Shown here: in pieces, positions 40,833 through 50,070 of the stretch
Layout: every line of letters begins with the position of its first letter
Numbering within the stretch: position 1 is the stretch's first letter
Origin: Sphingopyxis sp. TUF1
GTDB lineage: Bacteria > Pseudomonadota > Alphaproteobacteria > Sphingomonadales > Sphingomonadaceae
Direction: 5' to 3'
Assembly: GCF_036687315.1 (NCBI RefSeq)
Contig: NZ_CP144683.1
Span: 1,992,001-2,056,000 of the forward strand
DNA: 64,000 nt
Program-made: the position numbers and the translations under genes
The notes under the pieces: model-generated
Databases searched by the model: none
What the model saw: the letters and a program-made list of their open reading frames with translations, nothing else
What the model was told of the DNA's origin: nothing

Positions 40833-43117
40833 AAAGGTTGCGCCGACAGCGGGATGCGGCGGATACGGCGGCCGGTCGCGGCGAACATCGCATTGGCGAT
40901 CGCCGGCGCGACGACGGGCACGGCAATTTCGCCGATCCCGCCGGGTTCGCGGTCGCTGTCGACAAATTCGACGAGGATTTCGGGCGTCTGCGAGAGGCGC
41001 GGGAGGCCAAGCTGGCCGAGCTTGCGCGCGGTTGCGAGGCCGCCTTTATAATCGGTGGTCGCGCCGACCGCGGCGGCGAGGCCGAAGATCAACCCACCCT
41101 CGATCTGCTGCCGCGCGATCGCCGGATTGACGAGTCGCCCGGCATCGACGACCGCGACCAGCTGTTCGACTTGCAATCCGCGGTCGCTCTGCCGCGCGGT
41201 CGCCATCAGCGCGATGTGGCTGCCGCGCATCGAGTGGCACGCGAGGCCTTGCGCGCTGCCCGACAAGCCGCCTTCCCAGCCGCCGAGGCTGGTCGCGGTG
41301 AGCAGGCAGCGCGCGAGCAGCGGCGCATCGCCGAGCATCGCCATGCGATAGGACAGCGGGTCCGACCCTGCGCGCACCGCCAGTTCGTCGACGAAACATT
41401 CGGTGAAAAAGGCGGTGTAGCTGTCGGCGTTGCCGCGCCAGCGTCCCGTCGGCAGACCGATTTCGGCGGGGCAATGGTCGACCGCCCGGTGCGGGATGGC
41501 GTAGCGCGTCGCCGCGCCCTCGACCGCGGCGGCATCGGCGCGGCCCGCGGCGGCGCGCTGCGCGACGTCGGCGGGGAGGTTGTCGAACAGCCGTGCGCGT
41601 ACTTCATGGTTGGTCGCGGGGACCGCGATTCGCGTCACCAGCGCGTCGACCCCGCCCGCGGCGTTGAGCGTCGCGGTCAGCCTGGCGCGCGCGGGTGCGC
41701 GCGGGGGCAGGCGCATGATCTCTTCGGCGCGCGACCAGGCGAGCTGGACCGGGCGTTTGATTTCGAGCGCGATGATAGCCGCCTGCACCGCGACGCTGTG
41801 ATCGAGGCAGGCGTCGAACGAGCCGCCCGCCATCATCGGGAACAGGGTGACGTCCGCGGCGGACAGCCCGGTCGCGCGCGCGACGGCGTTGCGGCACTGC
41901 GTCGGCGCCTGCGTCGCGACCCAAATGCGCAGCCCGCGGCCATCGGGCGCCGCGGTCGCGCTGCGCGTCTCGATGGGGGCGTGGAGCGCGGGGGCGACGG
42001 CATATTCGGCGGCGACCTTTGCCCGGTCCTCCATCGCATCGGCGACGTCGCCTTCGCTGTGGATGCGATAGCCGTCGGCCTTGAGCGCCGCCTTCAGCGC
42101 CGTGTCGATGCGGTCGGTCGATATTGGCGTGCCCTCGGTTTCGAACACCGGCGCCAAACGGTCGAGCGCGCGGTTCGCCGCCCACCAGTTGCGCGCGACC
42201 GCTGCGACCCAGCGGTCGTGGGTGACGACATGGAGCAGGCCGGGCGAGGCCATCCCCGTCTTGCGGTCGATGCCCTTGAGCCGTGTCGCGCCGAGCGGGC
42301 CTTGACGAATGGCGGCGAATACCATGTCGGGCAGGCGGATGTCGGCGGCATAATTGGCCGACCCGTCGATCTTGGCGGGAAGGTCGAGCCGCGTCAGTTC
42401 CTTGCCATAAAGCGGATCGGCGGCCGAAGCGCGGTAGACGGGCTCGGCGGGCGGCTCGAACGTCGCGGCGGCGGCCGCAACCTCCGCAAAGCGCAGCCGC
42501 TTTTGGCCAAGAAGGACGAAGCCGTCCTGCGTGTCGCAATCCTGCCAGTCGGCGTCCCAGCGATCGGCGGCGGCCATCATCAGCAATGCGCGCGCCTGCG
42601 CCGCGGCGGCGCGGCACGGTCCCTCGAACATGCGCACCGACGAGGAATTGGCGGTCAGCATCACGGCGTTGCGCACCGCCCATTCGCGGCGCGCCCAGCT
42701 GCGCACATCGGACACGAAATCGGGGATGCCGGCGCGCGGGGTAAAGACGGCGCTATCCTCGTCGACCAGCAGCGTATTGGCATAGAGCGGGCTGATCGGC
42801 GCGCTTTCGACCGCCATCGTGCGCCAGTCGGCGCCGAGTTCGTCGGCCATGATCTGTGGCAGCAAGGTCGTGACGCCCTGACCCATTTCGCATTGCGGGA
42901 CGATCGCGCTGATATGCCCGTCGTCGCCGATTTTCAGAAAGGCGTTGAAGATATGTTCGCCGGGCGCGGCGGTCAGGTTCGGCTGGTAATCGCGCGGCCA
43001 CAGGCCCCATGCGATTGCGAGCCCACCCGCGGCGGTCGCGCCGACGAGCATCTGGCGGCGGCTGACATGCGGCAGCCGCGATTTGCGCTTTCCAACCGTG
43101 TCGCGAATGCCCGCCAT
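40829..43117 (-). CDS. Molybdopterin-binding aldehyde oxidase/xanthine dehydrogenase family large subunit (IorB-like)
   Basis: 762 residues. A twin-arginine signal (SRRQMLVGATAAGGLAIAWG, residues 19-38) sends it to the periplasm folded. The order of segments (NAFLKIGDDGHISAIVPQCEMGQGV at the start, LTRLDLPAKIDGSANYAADIRLPDM, VATQAPTQCRNAVARATGL, and the IEGGLIFGLAAAVG end) matches the isoquinoline 1-oxidoreductase beta-subunit group. Those enzymes hydroxylate heterocycles or oxidise aldehydes with a molybdenum cofactor and need a 2Fe-2S small subunit. No such gene is adjacent. It is followed by hemH with a 4-base overlap. Confidence 0.9.
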   Translation of the reverse strand: MAGIRDTVGKRKSRLPHVSRRQMLVGATAAGGLAIAWGLWPRDYQPNLTAAPGEHIFNAFLKIGDDGHISAIVPQCEMGQGVTTLLPQIMADELGADWRTMAVESAPISPLYANTLLVDEDSAVFTPRAGIPDFVSDVRSWARREWAVRNAVMLTANSSSVRMFEGPCRAAAAQARALLMMAAADRWDADWQDCDTQDGFVLLGQKRLRFAEVAAAAATFEPPAEPVYRASAADPLYGKELTRLDLPAKIDGSANYAADIRLPDMVFAAIRQGPLGATRLKGIDRKTGMASPGLLHVVTHDRWVAAVARNWWAANRALDRLAPVFETEGTPISTDRIDTALKAALKADGYRIHSEGDVADAMEDRAKVAAEYAVAPALHAPIETRSATAAPDGRGLRIWVATQAPTQCRNAVARATGLSAADVTLFPMMAGGSFDACLDHSVAVQAAIIALEIKRPVQLAWSRAEEIMRLPPRAPARARLTATLNAAGGVDALVTRIAVPATNHEVRARLFDNLPADVAQRAAAGRADAAAVEGAATRYAIPHRAVDHCPAEIGLPTGRWRGNADSYTAFFTECFVDELAVRAGSDPLSYRMAMLGDAPLLARCLLTATSLGGWEGGLSGSAQGLACHSMRGSHIALMATARQSDRGLQVEQLVAVVDAGRLVNPAIARQQIEGGLIFGLAAAVGATTDYKGGLATARKLGQLGLPRLSQTPEILVEFVDSDREPGGIGEIAVPVVAPAIANAMFAATGRRIRRIPLSAQPL

Positions 43118-43170
43118 CGCCGACGCTGATAAGCGGGGCGAGTGGCAAGGGCAAAGGCTTTTGCCCCAAT

Positions 43171-43248
43171 CGTCGCGCCCGCGAAGGCGGGGGCCGTCAT
43201 CAGTGTTGCGCCACGCCTCCAGCGGCCCCCGCCTTCGCGGGGGCGACG
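43171..43248. repeat. Intergenic palindromic repeat, family B variant
   Basis: Arms CGTCGCGCCCGCGAAGGCGG and CCGCCTTCGCGGGGGCGACG enclose about 38 bases. It lies just downstream of the lipoprotein gene and upstream of the molybdenum hydroxylase gene, both on the reverse strand. Confidence 0.78.
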
Positions 43249-43253
43249 AGCCG

Positions 43254-43850
43254 CTACCAGCCCCAGGGTGCGGGCGGCGGGGTGACCGGCTGGCTGTAAT
43301 CGAAGGTCACGCGAAAATCGCGGCCTTCGCGGCTCAGCCCATAGGTAAAAGCGTCGGCGGTGGTTTCGATCGACCAGATATTGCTGTTCGACACGCTGCG
43401 CCCGGTGCGGGTGAAGAGCGCGATCGATTCGGCATCGACGGGAAAGGTCTGGCGCGTCGCGGTGCCGCGATCGGCGGTGTCGCCGCCGTACATCGTCACT
43501 TCGTCCTTGCTGCCGTCGGCGTGGCGATGGTCGTGTTTGAGGCGGAGGCCGGTGGCCGTGCGGGTGACGATCCAGGTGCGCGAGCGGTCCCAACCGCCGT
43601 CGGGACCTAGCCCGTCGATATGGAACGGGATTTCGATGCGGTCGGGGGAGCAGCGGCGGACGTGCATCACCATCGCCTTGCCGCGCATGTCGGCATCGAC
43701 CTCCTGATCGCTGGCGAGTCGACCAGCATAGGCCTTGCCGCAATGCGCGGTGAGCGCGGTGAAAAAGGCGTCCTGCGGATTGTCCGCGGCGGGAGTGGAG
43801 GCGCAGCCGGCAAGCAGCCCAATGGCGGCGACGCCCAGGATTGGCTTCAT
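43254..43850 (-). CDS. Lipoprotein of unknown function
   Basis: 198 residues from ATG 43850. Lipobox LLAGC gives a lipidated Cys after a short signal, so it is anchored in an envelope membrane. The mature part has beta-rich segments with several Trp and Arg (DGGWDRSRTWIVTRT, LKHDHRHADGSKDEVTMYGGDTAD). Its start overlaps the stop of the CoA-binding gene (ATGA), making it the third gene of the apbC operon. I do not recognise the family beyond its resemblance to other sphingomonad lipoproteins. Confidence 0.8.
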   Translation of the reverse strand: MKPILGVAAIGLLAGCASTPAADNPQDAFFTALTAHCGKAYAGRLASDQEVDADMRGKAMVMHVRRCSPDRIEIPFHIDGLGPDGGWDRSRTWIVTRTATGLRLKHDHRHADGSKDEVTMYGGDTADRGTATRQTFPVDAESIALFTRTGRSVSNSNIWSIETTADAFTYGLSREGRDFRVTFDYSQPVTPPPAPWGW

Positions 43851-44272
43851 TTCAACAGGCCGAGCCGCGGAATCTCGATCTTGGGACAGCGGTCCATGAC
43901 GACCGTCAGACCGGCGGCGTCGGCGCGCTTCGCCGCGGTTTCGTTGACGACGCCGAGCTGCATCCACACGGCCTTTGCGCCATGGACGATCGCTTCGTCG
44001 ACCGCGGAGCCGGCGTCTTCGCTGTTGCGGAAGATGTCGACGATTTCGGCGGGCGGCTCGACATCGGCGAGCGTCGCGACGACCGGCGCACCGTGGATCG
44101 TCTTGCCCGCGTGGCCGGGGTTGACCGCGATCACATTGTGACCCTGCGCGATCAGGAAGGCGAGCACGCCGTTCGAGGGACGCGCGGGGTTGGGCGAGGC
44201 GCCGACCACCGCGATACGGCGCGGCTGGCCCAGAAGCTCACGGATCTCGCCTTCGTCGTTGATCGCCATCAT
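43847..44272 (-). CDS. CoA-binding domain protein
   Basis: 141 residues (ATG 44272; ATG 44269 is equally possible). A compact Rossmann-like CoA_binding domain: RRIAVVGASPNPARPSNGV, VIAVNPGHAGKTIHG, VDIFRNSEDA and KAVWMQLGVVNETAA, ending with VVMDRCPKIE. The family resembles the nucleotide-binding part of succinyl-CoA synthetase; single-domain versions (YccU-like) have no certain role. Overlaps of four bases with both neighbours place it in the apbC operon. Confidence 0.9.
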   Translation of the reverse strand: MMAINDEGEIRELLGQPRRIAVVGASPNPARPSNGVLAFLIAQGHNVIAVNPGHAGKTIHGAPVVATLADVEPPAEIVDIFRNSEDAGSAVDEAIVHGAKAVWMQLGVVNETAAKRADAAGLTVVMDRCPKIEIPRLGLLK

Positions 44273-45246
44273 TTGCCCTTTCGTGCATCCAGCCATTCGG
44301 CGACCTTCGCCGCTATCGCGTGAAATGGTTCGCCCGCGGGATCGGTTCCCGCCGCGGGCGGGACGCCGCCGTCGCTCGCCAGGCGGATGCCCATCGACAG
44401 CGGCACGCGGCCGAGAAAATCGAGGCCCATCGTCTTGGCCGCCGCCTCGGCGCCGCCGCTACCGAACGGGTCGCTGACCTCGCCGCAATGCGGGCAGGCG
44501 TATCCCGCCATATTTTCGACCAGCCCGATGATCGGCACGTCGGCCTGCTGAAACAGGCTGACCGCGCGCGTCGCGTCCATCAGCGCCAAGTCCTGCGGGG
44601 TCGAGACGATGACTGCGCCCGCCGGTTTATGCTTCTGGATCATCGTCAGCTGGACGTCGCCGGTGCCGGGCGGCAGATCGACGACGAGCGTGTCGATATC
44701 GCCCCAGCTGGCATCGACCAGCTGTTCGAGCGCGCGCCCCGCCATCGGGCCGCGCCATGCGATTGCCTGACCCGGCTGGGCGATCTGGCCGGTCGAGAGC
44801 ATCGGTACGCCATAGGCATTGGGCACGGGGGCGAGTTTCGATCCACGCGCTTCGGGTTTCACATGTTCGCTGTCCATCAGGCGGGGCTGCGACGGACCAT
44901 AGATGTCGGCGTCGACCAGGCCCACCTTCACACCCTGCCCCCGGAGCGCGACCGCGAGATTGGCGGCGAGCGTCGATTTTCCGACGCCGCCCTTACCACT
45001 GCCGACCGCGATGATCGTCATCGCCTTTTTCTCCGCGGTCATCGCGACGCGCACTTTGCGCACGCCGGGCTGTTCGAGCAGGCCCGCGCGCAGCTTGTCT
45101 TCCAGGGGTTTGCGATCTTCGGCAGCGAGCCCGGTCACGTCGAGGACGATCGCGAGCGTGCCCGTGTCGTCGAGGAAGCGAAGGCCCGAGGTGCGGCCGC
45201 CGCTGAGATCGGCGGCGATGCCGGCGAGGGGGGTGGTATCGGTCAT
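44269..45246 (-). CDS. apbC: Mrp/ApbC iron-sulfur cluster carrier ATPase
   Basis: 325 residues from ATG 45246. A short N-terminal MIP18-like domain precedes the deviant Walker P-loop GKGGVGKS (84-91), LVDADIYGPSQPRLM, VVDLPPGTGDVQL and the paired cysteines ACPHC at about 258-262 that hold a bridging 4Fe-4S cluster. It delivers iron-sulfur clusters to target proteins. First gene of an operon with the CoA-binding and lipoprotein genes. Divergent from hflK. Confidence 0.95.
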   Translation of the reverse strand: MTDTTPLAGIAADLSGGRTSGLRFLDDTGTLAIVLDVTGLAAEDRKPLEDKLRAGLLEQPGVRKVRVAMTAEKKAMTIIAVGSGKGGVGKSTLAANLAVALRGQGVKVGLVDADIYGPSQPRLMDSEHVKPEARGSKLAPVPNAYGVPMLSTGQIAQPGQAIAWRGPMAGRALEQLVDASWGDIDTLVVDLPPGTGDVQLTMIQKHKPAGAVIVSTPQDLALMDATRAVSLFQQADVPIIGLVENMAGYACPHCGEVSDPFGSGGAEAAAKTMGLDFLGRVPLSMGIRLASDGGVPPAAGTDPAGEPFHAIAAKVAEWLDARKGK

Positions 45247-45338
45247 GACCGCGCCGAAATAGGGGAGCGGGCGCGCTTTGCCAGCCATTTTCGCGCGGAC
45301 CCCCTGTTAATCGCGGCCGCCGCCCCTATAAAAGCATT

Positions 45339-46502
45339 ATGAACGACCAGATTGAAGGCAGCACGGGGCGCCGCACCCTTCGGGGATTGCGGCAATTTTT
45401 TGATTCGATCAGCCTGATGGCCAACAGCCCGTGGGGCGGCGGCCCCAAGGGCGGCGACGACGGCGGCAAAGGCGGCGGCGACGGCAAACGCCCCGGCCCG
45501 CGCAACCCATGGGTCACGCCCGATCCCATCGACATCAACCGTGGCCGCAAGCCGCGCGGCCCCTCGGCGCTCGACGAGCTGCTGCGCAAGGGGCGCGGGG
45601 GCTTCGGCGGCGGTGGCTCGGGCGGTGGCGGAGGCTTCGATCTCACCGATTCGGGGCGAATCTGGAAATGGGCGGTTCTAGCGGTCGTCGCGGTCTGGTT
45701 GTTCTTTTCGTCCTTCCACATCGTGCCGCCCGAAAAGGAAGGCGTGGTGACGCAGCTTGGCAGCTACGCGCGTACCGTCGGCCCCGGCGTGAAACTGACT
45801 TGGCCCGCGCCGATCGAGCGCATCCGCATGGAGGACGTCCGCGCAATCCGCACGATGGCAATCGGATCGCCCAATGCGACCGACGAGAATTTCGTGCTGA
45901 CGCGCGACCAGAGCATCGTCGACCTGGCCTATGAGGTCCGCTGGTCGGTGCGCAGCCCGGAACTTTTCTTCTTCCAGCTTGCCAATCCCGAGGACACGAT
46001 CCGCGAGGTCGCCGAAAGCGCGATGCGCGCCACCGTGGCGAATTTCGACCTCGTGCAGGCGATCGGCCCCGGCCGCGTCGAGATCGAGGCGCAGGTGCAG
46101 CGGCGGATGCAGGCGCTGCTCGACGAATATCGCGCCGGCGTGACAATTCAGGGCATCGCGATCCGCCAGGCGGACCCGCCGAGCCAGGTCGATGAGGCGT
46201 TCAAGGAAGTCACCGCGGCGCGGCAGGAGCGCGAAGCCGCGATCAACCTGGCCCGCGCCTATCAGCAGCAGGTGCTGGAACGCGCGCGCGGTGACACGTC
46301 GGCGTTCGAACAGATCTACGCCCAATATCAGCTGGCGCCCGAAGTGACGCGCCAGCGGCTTTATTATGAAACGATGGAGGCCGTGTTGTCGAACGTCGAC
46401 AAGACGATTGTCGAAGCGCGCGGGGTGACTCCCTATCTGCCGCTCAACGAAGTGCAGAAACGGCTGCGCGCGCCCGAAGCCGCGACGAAGGGAGGCGAAT
46501 GA
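45339..46502 (+). CDS. hflK: FtsH protease modulator HflK
   Basis: 387 residues. A Gly-rich disordered N-terminus (residues 25-105, with many GGG and Lys/Arg), one membrane helix at about 107-127, then an SPFH/prohibitin domain (VPPEKEGVVTQLGSYARTVGPG, KLTWPAPIERI) and a long helical C-terminal part. With HflC it forms the ring-shaped complex around FtsH on the periplasmic face of the inner membrane. hflC follows with a 4-base ATGA overlap. Confidence 0.95.
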   Translation: MNDQIEGSTGRRTLRGLRQFFDSISLMANSPWGGGPKGGDDGGKGGGDGKRPGPRNPWVTPDPIDINRGRKPRGPSALDELLRKGRGGFGGGGSGGGGGFDLTDSGRIWKWAVLAVVAVWLFFSSFHIVPPEKEGVVTQLGSYARTVGPGVKLTWPAPIERIRMEDVRAIRTMAIGSPNATDENFVLTRDQSIVDLAYEVRWSVRSPELFFFQLANPEDTIREVAESAMRATVANFDLVQAIGPGRVEIEAQVQRRMQALLDEYRAGVTIQGIAIRQADPPSQVDEAFKEVTAARQEREAAINLARAYQQQVLERARGDTSAFEQIYAQYQLAPEVTRQRLYYETMEAVLSNVDKTIVEARGVTPYLPLNEVQKRLRAPEAATKGGE

Positions 46503-47353
46503 TGTTTGGTTCGCTTTTCAGCAATCCGGTGCGTCTGCTCGTCGGTGTCGTTGCGGTTCTTGTTCTGCTTTCGATGACGGTTTCGATCGTGCCCGAGGAC
46601 CGCCAGGCGGTCGTGCTCCGCGTGGGCGAGGTCTATGGCACCAAAAACGCGTATAAGCAGGGCGAACAATTCGGCCGGTCGGGTGCGGGGCTGCTCTTCA
46701 CCATGCCCTTCGCCGATTCGGTGCAGCTGATCGACAAGCGCATCCTGGGCGTGAACATGGAGCGGCAGCAGGTCCTGTCGACCGACCAGCAGCGTCTGCA
46801 GGTCGATGCTTTCGCGCGCTTCCGCATCACCAATCCGGTGCGCATGTACACGGCGATCCGCACCGAGGAGCGGTTGCAGCAGCAGCTCGCGACGATCCTC
46901 GGTTCGTCGCTGCGCAACGAACTGGGCAAGCGTACCTTCGCCACCCTTCTGTCGGCCGAACGCGGCGCGGTGATGGACAATATTCAGGTCGCGCTCAATC
47001 GCGAGGCGCAGAAATATGGCGCCGAGATCATCGACGTCAGGATCAAGCGCGCCGACCTGCCCGAAGGCGCAACGCTGGAGGCAGCGTACAACCGGATGCG
47101 CACCGCGCGGCAGCAGGAAGCGATTTCGATTCGTGCCGAGGGACAGAAGGAAGCGCAGATCATCCGTGGCAGCGCCGACGGTGAAGCGGCGCGCATCTAT
47201 GCCGCCAGCTTCGGCAAGGATCCTGAATTCTATGATTTCTACCGCGCGATGCAGAGCTATCGGCAGACGTTCCTCGGCGAGAATAACGAGGGCGGGACGT
47301 CAATCATCCTGTCGCCCGACAATGAATATCTGAAACGCTTCAGCGGCGGTTGA
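46499..47353 (+). CDS. hflC: FtsH protease modulator HflC
   Basis: 284 residues; ATG 46499 overlaps the hflK stop, with ATG 46502 as a second choice. One N-terminal membrane helix (about 8-25) and an SPFH domain (SIVPEDRQAVVLRVGEV) followed by the helical RAEGQKEAQIIRGSADGEAARIYA stretch. Partner of HflK in controlling FtsH access to membrane substrates. The transcript ends near the terminator region at 47359, which it shares with the convergent outer membrane protein gene. Confidence 0.95.
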   Translation: MMFGSLFSNPVRLLVGVVAVLVLLSMTVSIVPEDRQAVVLRVGEVYGTKNAYKQGEQFGRSGAGLLFTMPFADSVQLIDKRILGVNMERQQVLSTDQQRLQVDAFARFRITNPVRMYTAIRTEERLQQQLATILGSSLRNELGKRTFATLLSAERGAVMDNIQVALNREAQKYGAEIIDVRIKRADLPEGATLEAAYNRMRTARQQEAISIRAEGQKEAQIIRGSADGEAARIYAASFGKDPEFYDFYRAMQSYRQTFLGENNEGGTSIILSPDNEYLKRFSGG

Positions 47354-47358
47354 CCTCG

Positions 47359-47402
47359 AAAAAAGGGGGCGGGGAGATCGCCGTCGGCGTCCCCCCGCCC
47401 CC
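47359..47402 (-). terminator. Intrinsic terminator of the outer membrane protein gene
   Basis: Read on the reverse strand, a GC stem (GGGGGCGGGG with its partner CCCCGCCCCC) is followed by six T. The stem lies between the two convergent genes and may also slow transcription from hflC. Confidence 0.75.
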
Positions 47403-47411
47403 AGTGAGGCA

Positions 47412-48110
47412 TCAGAAGCGCAATCCGATGCCTGCCGAAAGCTGGTGCCGGTCGGACCGCACCTTGAGCGCCGGATCCTGGTCATCGTCGCCGATGCGAT
47501 AGGATCCGCTGCCATATTTGGTGTAAACATATTCAAGCTTGGCATAGACATTCTCGGTCAGGCCGAGCTGGACGCCGCCGCCCGCATGAAAGCCGCTGCG
47601 GTTCTTTGAAAATTCAAAGATGTCGCCCGGTTCCTCATCGTCATTGTCGGTGATGTCGGGGTCGTAAACCGTGCTGAGCTTGCCGTGCGAATAGCCGCCC
47701 TTGACGTAGATCAGCGCGGTTTCGCCGATCGGCAGGCCAGCGCGCGCGCCGAGCGTGAAGGTGCGCTTGAGCTTGGTGCAGCTCAAGTCGTCCTCGATCA
47801 GTTCGACGCACATGCGGCTGTCCGACAGTTCGGCGCCGACATAGCCGCCGATCACGAAGCCGCCGTCCATCTGCACATCATAGCCGAGTTCGACGCCATA
47901 GCCGATCGAACCATCCTTGTCGGACCCGTTCAGATATTCGGGACCGCTGTCTTCGTCGTCTTCGTCATAGTCGGGATTGGGGATGCTCGCCTTTCCGCCT
48001 AGCTGATCCCAGCCGCCGCGGGCCTCGATGCGAAAGCCCGACAGTTCCTGTGCGTGGGCCGGGGTCGCAAATGCCGCGAGGGCAACGGCGATCGATAGGG
48101 CATATCTCAT
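47412..48110 (-). CDS. Outer membrane beta-barrel protein (opacity/porin-like)
   Basis: 232 residues from ATG 48110. A signal peptide (cleavage near AHA-QEL) and alternating hydrophobic strands ending in the aromatic terminus SAGIGLRF, the BAM recognition signal. It has the eight-strand small OMP pattern (FRIEARGGWDQLG, GVELGYDV, KLEYVYTKYG). Several acidic loops (DYDEDDEDSG, DITDNDDEEPGD) suggest cation binding or surface exposure. Probably a structural or adhesion-type surface protein; the exact role is unknown. Confidence 0.87.
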   Translation of the reverse strand: MRYALSIAVALAAFATPAHAQELSGFRIEARGGWDQLGGKASIPNPDYDEDDEDSGPEYLNGSDKDGSIGYGVELGYDVQMDGGFVIGGYVGAELSDSRMCVELIEDDLSCTKLKRTFTLGARAGLPIGETALIYVKGGYSHGKLSTVYDPDITDNDDEEPGDIFEFSKNRSGFHAGGGVQLGLTENVYAKLEYVYTKYGSGSYRIGDDDQDPALKVRSDRHQLSAGIGLRF

Positions 48111-48441
48111 TCTTCGTTCCTTTTCCGTCGGTGGATGGGGAGTCCGTCTGCGGACGGAATGCCGGGTCGCGGGACATCGCTTGCGATCGACTTTCCGTGC
48201 CATTGACGGAGTCCTTTCCGCTAAGCCTTGAAAAGCGGCATTTTTTCGGTGAGCGCGGCGTCGCGGATTGAATCTGGCGATCTGGGCACCACTTGAGCTG
48301 CGAAACGCTGCGGCTTGCGGTCCGGGACAAGGGGCGGTAACCGATGAACCGACCGTACAAGCATCGTTCATGTTCAAACGGCGTTAAGCCATGGGGCGCC
48401 AGACAGGCCGCGCCGGGGTTAATGCGTTTCCTGAAATTCGT
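48111..48441. other. Divergent promoter region between outer membrane protein and degP
   Basis: 330 bases without a gene. It holds a small hairpin TCCGTC-TGCG-GACGGA at 48143-48158, and a 5-base stem (CCGCT / AGCGG, 48218-48238) followed by six T, which looks like a weak terminator on the plus strand although no gene precedes it. A short transcript from TTGACG at 48203 would end there, but I see no clear -10 box. Promoters for both flanking genes must lie in this region; none is certain. Confidence 0.35.
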
Positions 48442-49956
48442 ATGAGAAGAGGATTTGCGATCGTGCGTTATGTATATGGCATCACTTCGGCGCTGTTGAT
48501 GGGCGGAACGGCGCTGGCGCTGGTTACCCAGTCGCCCGTCGGCGCCCAGGTCGCGCAGAATGAACGCAGCGAGATGGCGCGCGTCACCCCGCGCGCGGGT
48601 GCGCCCGAAAGCTTTGCCGACCTGGTCGAACAATTGCAGCCCGCGGTTGTCAACATCTCGACCAAACAGGAAGTGACGCTCGGCGTCCGGCTCAATCCTT
48701 TCGCGGGGACGCGTGAGCCGATCACGCAGGAACAGCAGGGCGGCGGATCGGGATTCCTGATTTCGTCCGACGGCTACATCGTCACCAATAACCACGTCAT
48801 TTCGGGCGGCCCGCGCGGCGAAGCCGTGAACGAAGTGACCGTCACGCTTACCAACCAGCGCGAATATAAGGCGAAGATCGTCGGCCGCGACGCGACGTCG
48901 GACTTGGCCCTGCTCAAGATCGACGCTTCGGGCCTGCCCTTCGTCAAATTCGCCGATGGCAGCCCGGCGCGCGTCGGCGACTGGGTGGTGGCGATCGGCA
49001 ATCCGCTCGGCCTCGGCTCGACGGTGACCGCGGGGATTATCTCGGCGGTGCAGCGTAACATCGGTCAGGGCGGCGCCTATGACCGCTATATCCAGACCGA
49101 TACCGCGATCAACCGCGGCAATTCGGGCGGCCCGCTGTTCGACCTGCAGGGCAATGTCGTCGGCATCAACAATATGCTGATCTCACCCGTCGGCGCGAAC
49201 ATCGGCGTCAATTTCGCGATCCCCGCCGAAGCAGCGATTCCGGTGATCGAGGCGCTGCGCGCGGGCGAAGCGCCGCAGCGCGGTTATCTGGGCATCGGCA
49301 TCGCGCCGGTGACCGAAGATCTGGCTGCGGCGCTCGGGCTGGCCAAAGATCGCGGTGAGTTCGTCCAGCGCGTCGAGGCCGGTGAGGCGGGTGAAAAGGC
49401 CGGGCTTAAGCGCGGCGACGTCGTGCTGAAGGTCAATGGCAAGGACGTGACGCCGCAGCAGACCTTGTCCTACATCGTAGCAAACACCAAGCCGGGCACG
49501 CGCATCCCGCTTGAAATCGTGCGCGATGGCAAGACGATGACGCTGAATGCCGTCGTCGGTACGCGCCCGCCCGAAGAGCAGCTCGCCGGGGATAATTTCG
49601 ACCCCGAAGAGGAACAGACGATGCCCGAGGATCCGTCGGGCGCGGCCGATGAGGCGATCCAGAACAGCCTGGGCATGGCGGTGCAGCCGTTGACCCCGGC
49701 GATTGCACGCGCCGTCGGCATCGACGCCGACAGCAGGGGGCTGGTGATCGGTGCTGTGTCGGGTACCAGTGACGCGGGCCGCAAGGGACTGCGCCGCGGC
49801 GACGCGATCCTCAGTGCCAACCGCACGCCGGTCACCTCGGCCGAGGCGCTGGCCAAGGTCGTTTCCGACGCGAAAAAGGCCGGCCGCGACGCGGTATTGC
49901 TGGAAATCCTGCGCCGCGGCGGACCGTCGGCCTTCGTCGCAATCCGCGTCAAATAA
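48442..49956 (+). CDS. degP: DegP/HtrA family periplasmic serine protease
   Basis: 504 residues from ATG 48442; a further start at 48391 would lack a normal signal sequence. An N-terminal signal region (cleavage near VGA-QVA) sends it to the periplasm. The trypsin-like triad is His118 (VTNNHVI), Asp154 (TSDLALLKID) and Ser228 (GNSGGPLF). Two PDZ domains follow (about 285-375 and 415-500: GYLGIGIAPVT and GLVIGAVSGTSD). It degrades or refolds damaged envelope proteins, and complements hflKC and the nearby outer membrane protein gene. A strong terminator follows. Confidence 0.94.
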   Translation: MRRGFAIVRYVYGITSALLMGGTALALVTQSPVGAQVAQNERSEMARVTPRAGAPESFADLVEQLQPAVVNISTKQEVTLGVRLNPFAGTREPITQEQQGGGSGFLISSDGYIVTNNHVISGGPRGEAVNEVTVTLTNQREYKAKIVGRDATSDLALLKIDASGLPFVKFADGSPARVGDWVVAIGNPLGLGSTVTAGIISAVQRNIGQGGAYDRYIQTDTAINRGNSGGPLFDLQGNVVGINNMLISPVGANIGVNFAIPAEAAIPVIEALRAGEAPQRGYLGIGIAPVTEDLAAALGLAKDRGEFVQRVEAGEAGEKAGLKRGDVVLKVNGKDVTPQQTLSYIVANTKPGTRIPLEIVRDGKTMTLNAVVGTRPPEEQLAGDNFDPEEEQTMPEDPSGAADEAIQNSLGMAVQPLTPAIARAVGIDADSRGLVIGAVSGTSDAGRKGLRRGDAILSANRTPVTSAEALAKVVSDAKKAGRDAVLLEILRRGGPSAFVAIRVK

Positions 49957-49980
49957 TCGCGTCGCGCGCGAAACGGAACA

Positions 49981-50011
49981 AAGGGGCGTTGCCATCGCAA
50001 CGCCCCTTTTT
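49981..50011 (+). terminator. Intrinsic terminator after degP
   Basis: A perfect 12-base stem AAGGGGCGTTGC / GCAACGCCCCTT with loop CATC, continuing into TTT. It is 24 bases beyond the protease stop. Confidence 0.9.
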
Positions 50012-50070
50012 CTTTGCACGCACGGGAGTATGTTCTTAATATGTTCACTCAATCGAATCGGAGAATGTCA

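Noticed and set aside
40838..43129. A plus-strand frame of 763 codons opposite the molybdenum hydroxylase gene
   Set aside because: Antisense shadow; Arg-rich and without motifs.
48345..48368. TGAAC followed 15 bases later by CGTT upstream of degP, resembling an EcfG-type stress promoter
   Set aside because: The first base of the -35 box and the spacer length differ from the consensus (GGAAC-N16/17-CGTT), so it was not called.
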